DNA from: CAYGWP01 sp964353455
Lineage (GTDB): Bacteria > Planctomycetota > Phycisphaerae > FEN-1346
Reading direction: 5' to 3'
Length of the DNA stretch: 9,839 nucleotides
Assembly (NCBI GenBank): GCA_964353455.1
Contig: CAYGWP010000128.1
Coordinates: 1-9,839 of the forward strand
Part shown: piece by piece, positions 1 through 5,687 of the stretch
Position numbering within the stretch: position 1 is the first letter of the stretch
Layout: every line of letters starts with the position of its first letter
Translations under genes and position numbers: made by a program
The notes under the pieces: model-generated
The model's input: only the letters and a program-made list of their open reading frames with translations
What the model was told of the DNA's origin: nothing
The model's database searches: none

Positions 1-1279
1 CGTCCACGGGCAGGCCCTCGATGGTCTCGGCCCCGGCCTTGTAATCAACATTCATCTTCATGGTCGGCCCGCCCGGCATGCCGCCCATGGTTCCCATCAT
101 CGTTTTCATCATTTCCTGCGAGGCCGACATCATCTTGGCCATGAGTTCGCGGAACTTGGCCGGGTCCCTGACGGCGAACGTCTCGGTGAAGCGATACATA
201 CCCTGGCCCGGCGGCGCCGCTTCCATGAGGATGCCGACCTCGTCGCCCATGACGCCGACAAACTGGTCGTACATGGCCCACATGTCATCGATGCTCTTGC
301 GTCCGGCCTCATCGGCGCCCGCCGTAAGGATGTCAACGAGCGGCCGGAAGAGCGCCTTCATGGGCTGAACGGCCTTCGCCCAGTCCACGCGCATCCACGC
401 CGCGACCAGCGGCCGGTCGCCGGCCGGGAGCACGCCCGGCATGTTCTGGACCGGCACTGCGGCGGCCAGAGCGGCCGCAAGTTGCGACCCCTCGACCAAC
501 CGGAGGTCGGCGGCGACGGTCACGCCTTCGGCCTTGATGTCGGCCCATGCGGAGAGCGATTCGGCCTGGTCCGCGAGGCCCATCATCCAGTCGAGGATCT
601 TCGGCGGCGCCCCCGGCATGGCGGGCGCCCCTCCGCCGGGGCCGGCCTGCATCCTGGCGACCGCCTGCTTGCCGGCCGACGCCAGCGACTTGGGATTCAA
701 ATATACCCATAGGGTGTGGCCTGCGGCGTCCTGCCCGCGGCCGGCGAGATTGGCCATGCGGGTCGTGGCGCCCGAGAGGGCCTTCAGGCCGTCGGGCTCG
801 TCGGCAACGGCCGCCCACGCGCCCATCTTCAGCACATAGACGACGGGCGCGGGCATCTTGAAACCTTCCGGAGCGCCCGGCGGCGCAGGCGGCGCGGGCA
901 TCTCGATCTTCGTGACGCCGCCCTCCACCGCCTCGCCCTTGATCTTCGACTCGTCCTTGATCCTCAGGAGCAGCACGCCCTTGAGGTCCGCGCCGCAGGT
1001 CGGAACCATGAAGACGCCCGGCCCGGTCGTGTCGAACGCCCCGGCGGGCATGGCTGCCTCGAGGGACTTGACGAGCGGCATCTCGTCGGCGTCGGGGCCC
1101 ATGAGTTCCTTCAGGGCCGTCTCGAGTTCCAGGAATCCGCGGATGGATCCGACGATGCACGCATCGGCGGGCGCCTGCGACATCGCCCACGCCGCATCTT
1201 TCTGCTGGGCCGCAAGCGGCGCGGCGGCCGCCAGCATCAGCACGAAAGCCAAACCCACAAGAACTCTGTTGCCGGACAT
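1..1279 (-). CDS. Secreted protein of unknown function, 3' end beyond the window
   Basis: I do not recognise the family. The reading frame is open from the ATG at 1279 to the left edge: 426 codons are visible and the C-terminus is missing. Residues 1-24 are a clear signal peptide: Arg5, a hydrophobic run from Val6 to Ala20, then PLAA before QQK, so the mature protein should lie outside the cytoplasmic membrane. The body is rich in Ala, Gly and Pro, with a Pro-rich stretch (PAPPAPPGAPEG) near one third of the visible length. Residues 378-409, near the edge, contain 11 Met in 32 positions in helix-like runs such as MMKTMM. A GAGGAA ribosome site (1287-1292) lies 7 bases before the start, which supports it. 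The gene is transcribed away from the tRNA and the carbohydrate genes, so a shared function is not implied. The reality of the gene is nearly certain from signal peptide, ribosome site and uninterrupted length; its role is unknown. Confidence 0.85.
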   Translation of the reverse strand, partial: MSGNRVLVGLAFVLMLAAAAPLAAQQKDAAWAMSQAPADACIVGSIRGFLELETALKELMGPDADEMPLVKSLEAAMPAGAFDTTGPGVFMVPTCGADLKGVLLLRIKDESKIKGEAVEGGVTKIEMPAPPAPPGAPEGFKMPAPVVYVLKMGAWAAVADEPDGLKALSGATTRMANLAGRGQDAAGHTLWVYLNPKSLASAGKQAVARMQAGPGGGAPAMPGAPPKILDWMMGLADQAESLSAWADIKAEGVTVAADLRLVEGSQLAAALAAAVPVQNMPGVLPAGDRPLVAAWMRVDWAKAVQPMKALFRPLVDILTAGADEAGRKSIDDMWAMYDQFVGVMGDEVGILMEAAPPGQGMYRFTETFAVRDPAKFRELMAKMMSASQEMMKTMMGTMGGMPGGPTMKMNVDYKAGAETIEGLPVD

Positions 1280-1299
1280 AGTGCGGTTCCTCACGTTGC

Positions 1300-1358
1300 G
1301 GTCCGCCCATGCGGACCAGTGGCGTCTGGCGGTCCCATCGCGCGATAGGGCCAGACGC
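1300..1358 (-). promoter_or_regulatory. Two inverted repeats in the leader of the minus-strand secreted-protein gene
   Basis: Between the predicted minus-strand promoter and the ribosome site lie two separate inverted repeats. The outer one pairs GCGTCTGGC (1322-1330) with GCCAGACGC (1350-1358), a perfect 9-bp stem; its loop contains the palindrome ATCGCGCGAT (1337-1346). The second pairs GGTCCGC (1300-1306) with GCGGACC (1311-1317), a perfect 7-bp stem with a 4-base loop, ending 8 bases before the ribosome site. They could be RNA hairpins in the 5' leader or protein-binding operators. What is seen is the symmetry; the regulatory role is inference. Confidence 0.45.
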
Positions 1359-1367
1359 GTTTCGCCA

Positions 1368-1396
1368 AGTATCCCAAACCGCACCGAGACCGGCAA
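1368..1396 (-). promoter_or_regulatory. Candidate sigma-70-type promoter for the minus-strand secreted-protein gene
   Basis: On the minus strand, TTGCCG (1396-1391) and GATACT (1373-1368) are separated by 17 bases and resemble -35 and -10 elements (4 of 6 matches each). Predicted transcription would start near 1361, giving a leader of about 80 bases that includes both inverted repeats. It is a motif match only. Confidence 0.4.
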
Positions 1397-1442
1397 GCGA
1401 AAAGGATGGTGCGCCTCGAGCGCGGTCCGTGCTTCTTAGGGC

Positions 1443-1471
1443 TTGAAAGTCGGCCCGAGGGGGGCTAGAAT
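1443..1471 (+). promoter_or_regulatory. Strong sigma-70-type promoter for tRNA-Cys
   Basis: TTGAAA (1443-1448) and TAGAAT (1466-1471) are separated by exactly 17 bases, each close to the bacterial housekeeping consensus. Transcription should start near 1478, about 44 bases before the mature tRNA 5' end, which fits a tRNA precursor leader. In such GC-rich DNA two A/T-rich hexamers at this spacing are unlikely by chance. The downstream carbohydrate genes could also be reached from this promoter if the tRNA transcript is not terminated. Confidence 0.65.
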
Positions 1472-1521
1472 CCGCTCGTGGTTTCGCGCGGCATGCCCTG
1501 GGGCGTGTCGCCGGAGTCAAA

Positions 1522-1601
1522 GGCGGCGTAGCCAAGTGGATCAAGGCAGCGGTTTGCAAAACCGCCATATTTCGTGGGTTCGAATCCCACCGCCGCCTCC
1601 A
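1522..1601 (+). tRNA. tRNA-Cys (anticodon GCA) with an 8-nt variable loop and encoded CCA
   Basis: All cloverleaf parts can be traced. The acceptor stem pairs GGCGGCG (1522-1528) with CGCCGCC (1591-1597). The D stem is GCC/GGC around a loop with the conserved GG. The anticodon stem GCGGT/ACCGC encloses TTGCAAA (anticodon GCA, 1556-1558). The T arm pairs GTGGG with CCCAC around TTCGAAT. The 3' end is a discriminator T at 1598 plus encoded CCA at 1599-1601. GCA anticodon and U73 are the known identity elements for cysteinyl-tRNA synthetase. The odd part is the variable region CATATTTC (1566-1573): 8 bases where class I tRNAs normally have 4 or 5, which makes the gene 80 bases long. A good promoter lies 50 bases upstream. 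Confidence 0.95.
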
Positions 1602-1633
1602 TGTCTGTCCGCGCGCGGCGAACGCTCCGTGGC

Positions 1634-1650
1634 CCATCCCGAGAGGATGG
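1634..1650 (+). other. Short hairpin between tRNA-Cys and the ThuA-like gene
   Basis: CCATCC (1634-1639) and GGATGG (1645-1650) form a perfect 6-bp stem with a 5-base loop, 32 bases after the tRNA CCA. No T-tract follows, so it does not look like an intrinsic terminator. It could mark a processing site in a tRNA plus mRNA transcript, or be chance. Confidence 0.25.
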
Positions 1651-1680
1651 TCCGCGCCCATCCGCTCCGGAGGAGGTGAC

Positions 1681-2460
1681 ATGACGGTCCGCATCCTCGT
1701 GCCCCTCTTCCTGCTTGTGGCCGCGGCGGCCGGCGCAGTGGCTGCCGCGCCTGATGCCGCAAAGAAGCCGCACGTCGTCTTCATCATCGGCGACGACGAG
1801 TACAAGTTCGATCAGTCCATGCCGCCCATCGCCAAGGAACTCCAGGACCGCTACGCCATGCAGTGCACCGTGCTGTTGGCGCAGCCCGACCAGGCCACCC
1901 GCAACAACATCCCGGGCCTGGAGGCGCTCGCGAAGGCCGACCTGGCCGTCTTCTGCCTCCGGTTCCGCGAACTCCCCGACGACCAGATGGCCAGGATCAA
2001 GGCGTACCTGGATGCCGGAAAGCCCGTCGTCGCGCTGCGCTCCAGCACCATCGGCTTCAAGAACTGGCGGGAGTTCGCCCCCACGGTCCTGGGCACGCCG
2101 CCGTACCAGTTCCACTACGGCGGCGACTCAAGCACCGACGTCCGCACCGTCCCCCAGGCCGCCGACCACCCCGTGCTCAAGGGCGTGCCGAAGGAGTTCC
2201 ACGTCCGCTCGTGGCTGTACGGCGTCCTTCCGCTGAGCGAGGGGGCGAAGCCGCTCCTGGTGGGCAAGGCCGTCGGCGGCGCGACAAAGCGCGACCGGGT
2301 CGATATCCCCGTCGCCTGGACCTACACGCACAAGGGCGGCCGGGTCTTCTACACCTCGCTCGGCCACATCGAGGACTTCAAGGTCGAGGGGTTCCATCGG
2401 CTGCTCATCAACGCAATCCACTGGGCCCTCGATAGGCCCGTGCCCGACCCGGCGAAGTAG
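1681..2460 (+). CDS. Secreted ThuA-like domain protein
   Basis: The 259-residue protein has a signal peptide (residues 1-22, hydrophobic core LVPLFLLVAAAAGAVAAA), then a ThuA-like domain (trehalose-utilisation family, class I glutamine-amidotransferase-like fold) over about residues 30-250. Supporting features are the N-terminal strand HVVFIIGDDEY, the GKPVVALRSSTIGF segment, the FHVRSWLYGVLPL segment, and the C-terminal signature PVAWTY followed by GRVFYTSLGHIEDF (residues 220-233) and a final helix with INAIHWAL. ThuA-like proteins are common in Planctomycetota and often lie in carbohydrate loci, sometimes with sugar oxidoreductases or DUF1080 domains; their precise reaction is not settled. 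A strong AGGAGGTGA ribosome site lies directly before the ATG. The next gene follows after 28 bases, so co-transcription is likely. No substrate can be assigned. Confidence 0.88.
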   Translation: MTVRILVPLFLLVAAAAGAVAAAPDAAKKPHVVFIIGDDEYKFDQSMPPIAKELQDRYAMQCTVLLAQPDQATRNNIPGLEALAKADLAVFCLRFRELPDDQMARIKAYLDAGKPVVALRSSTIGFKNWREFAPTVLGTPPYQFHYGGDSSTDVRTVPQAADHPVLKGVPKEFHVRSWLYGVLPLSEGAKPLLVGKAVGGATKRDRVDIPVAWTYTHKGGRVFYTSLGHIEDFKVEGFHRLLINAIHWALDRPVPDPAK

Positions 2461-2488
2461 CACCGCAGGAGCGAAAGGGGAAACACAC

Positions 2489-4036
2489 ATGGCCGCCGAC
2501 ACGAACATTCCGAGATTCGCCCTGGTCGCCGCTGTCGCGCTGCTGGCATGCGCCGGCTGCAAGACCGTCCTTGTGGTCGATGAGACCCCGCTGGGTGCGC
2601 TGCCGGTCGGCGGCACTCTCGATTCCATTGTGGTCAGCCCCGACGGGCGGCACGCGGCCTTTCGCGCCTTGAGGGGCGGCGGATGGGTCGTCGTCATTGA
2701 CGGCGTCGCCGGCAAGCACTACGCCATGATCTCCGACCGCGGTCCCGTCTTCAGCCCCGACTCCAGGCACGTGGCTTACGTTGCAGCACGCGTCGCTTCG
2801 GCCGGGGCCGCAGGGGCCAAAGGGGAATGCTTTGTCGTCCTGGACGGAACCGAGGGCAAGCCTTATGACGGCATCGGCGGGGAGATTCCGGTATTCAGTC
2901 CCGACGGCAATCGGCTCGCCTACGTGGCGCGGCGGGGGCAGGAAGAACTAGTGGTTGTGGACGGCGCTGCCGGCCACGAGTTCGACCGGATAGACGCCCC
3001 CGGACCCATCTTCAGCCCCGACAGTAGGCACGTGGCGTACCGTGCATGGCGCGGGGGGAAGTGCCTTGTCGTCATGGACGGGGCGGAAGGGCCGGCCTAT
3101 GACAAGGTACTCGACGGCGGTCCCGTGTTCAGCCCCGAAGGAAACAGGCTGGCATACCGCGCCCGCCAGGGGAACGAGCGGTTCCTCGTGGTTGACGGCA
3201 AGGCGGGTCCTCCGTTCGATGATGTATTCGGCGACGTTCCGATCTTCAGCCCCGACGGCCGCAGGGTCGCCTACCCTGCCAAGCGCGGCTCGCAGATGAT
3301 GGCGGTGGTCGATGGCGCTCAGGGCAAGCCGTGCTTCCAGATCGGCAAGGGGACGCCGGTCTTCAGCCCGGACGGCAAGCACGTTGCGTACCGTGCGTGG
3401 CAACCGGGCGCGCCGCCGACGGTTTCGTACGTTATCGACGGCGAGGAGGGAAAGGCCTACGAGGGTCTCATGGAGGGGCCGCCGGCCTTCAGCCCCGACG
3501 GCCGGCGCATCGCCTATGGCGCCTGCCGCGGCAACGAGTCGTTCGCCGTCATCGACGGCGTTGAGGGGAAGCCCGCTTTCCGCGTCGGCTATTTCACCTT
3601 CAGCGCCGACTCCAAGCACCTGGCGTACGTGGTCTGGCGCGCGAAGGATAAGTGCATTGCGGTCGTGGACGGCGTTGAAGGACCGGAGTTTGAGGAACTG
3701 GGCGACGGCCCGTTTTTCAGCGCCGACTCCCGGCACATCGCCTACGAGGGCCGCCGCGGCGGCAAGTGGCGCATCGTCCTTGACGGCGTCGAGGGCCAGG
3801 AATACGACTCGACGCGCGGCCTGACGTTCAGCCCCGACTCCAAGCACATCGCCTTCAGGGCCAGGCGCGGCGGCCGCCATCTGGTCGTCGTGGACGGCAC
3901 GGAGAATGGGCCGTACGATTCGGCCCAGCCCTCTGCCCCGATCGTCTTCGACGGCTCATCGGTGGTCAACACGGTCCTTGTGGACAAAGGCGAGTTGTTC
4001 AGGGTCTCGGTGGAGTTCACCCATCCGCTGTGGTGA
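2489..4036 (+). CDS. PD40/WD40-like beta-propeller lipoprotein with 11 tandem repeats
   Basis: The 515-residue protein starts with a lipoprotein-type signal: hydrophobic core FALVAAVALLACAGC with Cys21 and Cys24, Cys24 (AGC followed by K) being the likelier lipidation site. From about residue 46 to 483 it consists of 11 repeats of roughly 39 residues. Each repeat has the form FSPDxRHVAYxAxRG, then a strand ending VVVDG, then EGxxYD. The FSPD motif is typical of PD40 (TolB-like) propeller blades. A degenerate twelfth unit ends the protein (PIVFDGSSVV). Twelve blades could form two six-bladed propellers, but this is inference. No enzymatic motif is visible; a binding or scaffold role at the cell surface is the best guess. 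The ATG is preceded by AAAGGGGA at suitable spacing. The gene lies 28 bases after the ThuA-like gene; a further PD40-like fragment follows its stop codon. Confidence 0.85.
   Translation: MAADTNIPRFALVAAVALLACAGCKTVLVVDETPLGALPVGGTLDSIVVSPDGRHAAFRALRGGGWVVVIDGVAGKHYAMISDRGPVFSPDSRHVAYVAARVASAGAAGAKGECFVVLDGTEGKPYDGIGGEIPVFSPDGNRLAYVARRGQEELVVVDGAAGHEFDRIDAPGPIFSPDSRHVAYRAWRGGKCLVVMDGAEGPAYDKVLDGGPVFSPEGNRLAYRARQGNERFLVVDGKAGPPFDDVFGDVPIFSPDGRRVAYPAKRGSQMMAVVDGAQGKPCFQIGKGTPVFSPDGKHVAYRAWQPGAPPTVSYVIDGEEGKAYEGLMEGPPAFSPDGRRIAYGACRGNESFAVIDGVEGKPAFRVGYFTFSADSKHLAYVVWRAKDKCIAVVDGVEGPEFEELGDGPFFSADSRHIAYEGRRGGKWRIVLDGVEGQEYDSTRGLTFSPDSKHIAFRARRGGRHLVVVDGTENGPYDSAQPSAPIVFDGSSVVNTVLVDKGELFRVSVEFTHPLW
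2624..3937 (+). repeat. Eleven tandem in-frame repeats of about 118 bp encoding PD40 blades
   Basis: The core TTCAGCCCCGAC recurs, exactly or with one or two changes, about every 110-140 bases through the gene. Conservation extends to synonymous positions, for example in blades 2, 4, 6, 8 and 11. This suggests growth by internal duplication or ongoing recombination rather than protein-level selection alone. Blade 2 is longer because of an insert rich in Ala and Gly. Confidence 0.8.
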
Positions 4037-4059
4037 AGGGCCGCCCCGGCATTGGAGGG

Positions 4060-4140
4060 GGAACAAGCATTTCCATCGGCAAGGGCATTCTCACGGTTTT
4101 CAGCCCCGACTCACGGCGCGCTGGTCCTCGTCCGGGCAGA
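4060..4140 (+). pseudogene. Decayed PD40-repeat fragment between the propeller gene and the sulfatase
   Basis: The 154-base gap after the propeller gene is not random. In a frame different from the upstream gene, bases 4069-4116 read ISIGKGILTVFSPDSR, close to the blade 6/7 junction of the gene (FQIGKGTPVFSPDGKH). They share ATCGGCAAGGG and the TTCAGCCCCGAC core at DNA level. After a one-base shift the text continues ALVLVRAE, like the strand that follows in intact blades. There is no start codon or ribosome site for it. It is best read as the frameshifted remnant of a further blade or of a second propeller gene lost by deletion. Confidence 0.5.
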
Positions 4141-4176
4141 ACTCCGCCAGGCATGCCGATGAACCGCGCCCGCATA

Positions 4177-4183
4177 GAAGGAG
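4177..4183 (+). promoter_or_regulatory. Ribosome-binding site fixing a GTG start for the sulfatase
   Basis: GAAGGAG ends 7 bases before GTG at 4191. The same frame is open upstream to 3906, but that part overlaps the propeller gene and the PD40-like fragment out of frame and reads as low-complexity Arg/Ser/Pro text. The conserved sulfatase N-terminal strand begins immediately after this GTG. Confidence 0.75.
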
Positions 4184-4190
4184 CCCGTGC

Positions 4191-5687
4191 GTGAAGGCCA
4201 TCGTGATGATGTTCGACTCGCTCAACCGTCACTTTCTGCCGCCGTACGGCTGCGACTGGACCGTCATGCCGAACTTCCGCCGACTGGCCCAGCGCACCGT
4301 CACGTTCGACCGCTCGTACATCTGCTCGATGCCGTGCATGCCCGCCCGGCGGGACTTCCACACCGCGCGCCCCAACTTCCTCCACCGCTCGTGGGGGCCG
4401 ATGGAACCGTTCGACGATTCCGTCCCCGAAATTCTCAAGAGCGAGGGCGTCTATACCCACCTCGTCAGCGACCACTACCATTACTGGGAAGACGGCGGCT
4501 GCACCTACCACAACCGTTACAGCACGTGGCAGTTCGAGCGCGGCCAGGAAGGCGACCCGTGGATCGGCCAGGTGGCGGACCCTGATTTCCCGCCGGGCAT
4601 CGGCCGCAACGCCAGCCGCGACCGCATGACGCGGCAGGACCTGGTGAACCGCGCATTCATGGACCGCGAGGAACTCCACCCGCAGGCCCGCACCTTCACG
4701 GCCGGCCTCGACTTCATCCGACGCAACCGCGCCGCCGACCCGTGGCTCCTCCACATGGAGACCTTCGACCCGCACGAGCCGTTCTTCTCGCACCCACGCT
4801 ACAAGGAACTGTATCCACATAACTACAAGGGTCCGCGATTCGACTGGCCGTCGTACCGCGAGGTCGAGGAATCCCACGACCAGGTCGAGCACTGCCGCTT
4901 CGAGTACGCCGCGCTCCTCTCCATGTGCGACCGCCGCCTGGGAGACCTCCTGGACCTCATGGATGAACTCGACCTCTGGAAGGACACCATGCTCATCCTC
5001 TGGACCGACCACGGGTTCCTCCTGGGCGAGCACGAGTACTGGGCCAAGATGCGGACGCCCTGGTACGAGGAACTCGCCCACACGCCGTTCTTCGTGTGGG
5101 ACCCGCGGTGCGCAAAGTGCGGCGAGCGGCGCTCCAGCCTCGTCCAGCCCGCCCTCGACCTCGGCCCGACGCTCCTCGATTTTTTCGACCTGCCGACGAC
5201 GCCCGACATGCTCGGCCAGTGCCTCCGCGAGACGGTTCGCTGCGACCGGCCCGTACGAGAGGCCGCAATCTTCGGCCTCCACGGGGCGCAGGTCAACGTG
5301 ACCGACGGCCGCTACGTCTATATGCGTGCCGCAGAGCGCGATGATGTCGCCGTCTGCGAGTACACCCTCATGCCCACGCACATGAACCACATGTTCTCCG
5401 TCGAGGAGTTGGAGGACGTCGAACTCGCCGGCCCGTTCTCGTTCAGCAAGGGCTGCCGCGTGATGAGGATCGGCGGCTCGCGCCCGCCGCGCGGCAGGCC
5501 GTCCTGGCTCACCGAAGACACCCGCCGGACGCTCCTCTACGACCTCCAGTCGGACCCCAGGCAGCAGCACCCCATGAAGGACGCCACGGCCGAGCGCCGC
5601 ATGACCGACCACCTCATCCGTCTTATGAAGGAATGCGACGCCCCGCCCGAACAGTTCGCGCGGCTCTGCCTCTCAAAGGAGGATTGA
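4191..5687 (+). CDS. S1-family sulfatase (formylglycine type), no signal peptide
   Basis: This 498-residue protein of the alkaline-phosphatase-like superfamily should hydrolyse sulfate esters, probably on sugars. The N-terminal strand KAIVMMFDSLN carries the metal-binding Asp9. CMPAR at residues 49-53 fits CxPxR, whose Cys49 is oxidised to formylglycine by a maturase not present in the window. HMETFDPHEPFF lies mid-protein. The motif ILWTDHGFLLGEHEYWAK supplies Asp273 and His274 for the metal and Lys286 for the substrate sulfate. The C-terminal part (LLYDLQSDPRQQHP) is the usual sulfatase ending. Length is normal for the family. No signal peptide is visible, unlike all the other genes of the cluster, so it is predicted to act in the cytoplasm on imported oligosaccharides. 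Its stop overlaps the ATG of the PL6 gene by one base (TGATG), implying translational coupling. A phosphonate monoester hydrolase is the main alternative, less likely beside a lyase. Confidence 0.9.
   Translation: MKAIVMMFDSLNRHFLPPYGCDWTVMPNFRRLAQRTVTFDRSYICSMPCMPARRDFHTARPNFLHRSWGPMEPFDDSVPEILKSEGVYTHLVSDHYHYWEDGGCTYHNRYSTWQFERGQEGDPWIGQVADPDFPPGIGRNASRDRMTRQDLVNRAFMDREELHPQARTFTAGLDFIRRNRAADPWLLHMETFDPHEPFFSHPRYKELYPHNYKGPRFDWPSYREVEESHDQVEHCRFEYAALLSMCDRRLGDLLDLMDELDLWKDTMLILWTDHGFLLGEHEYWAKMRTPWYEELAHTPFFVWDPRCAKCGERRSSLVQPALDLGPTLLDFFDLPTTPDMLGQCLRETVRCDRPVREAAIFGLHGAQVNVTDGRYVYMRAAERDDVAVCEYTLMPTHMNHMFSVEELEDVELAGPFSFSKGCRVMRIGGSRPPRGRPSWLTEDTRRTLLYDLQSDPRQQHPMKDATAERRMTDHLIRLMKECDAPPEQFARLCLSKED

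Noticed and set aside
1522..1680. tRNA as an integration site of a genomic island carrying the carbohydrate genes
   Set aside because: No integrase gene and no second copy of the tRNA 3' end were seen in the window.
333..1805. Long minus-strand open frame crossing the tRNA and the start of the ThuA-like gene
   Set aside because: It overlaps the genuine minus-strand gene in another frame, runs through the tRNA and reads as Arg/Gly-rich low-complexity text; a GC-rich shadow.
2948..3880. Minus-strand open frame with a repeated VGAE pattern
   Set aside because: Its repeats are the complement of the PD40 blade repeats, not an independent protein.
3906..4190. Upstream extension of the sulfatase to the ATG at 3906
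   Set aside because: It would overlap the propeller gene out of frame and lacks a ribosome site; the GTG at 4191 has one and matches the start of the conserved fold.
4017..5612. 531-codon minus-strand open frame opposite the sulfatase
   Set aside because: It has no recognisable motif, and the plus strand holds all sulfatase signatures; antisense frames stay open here because of high third-position GC.
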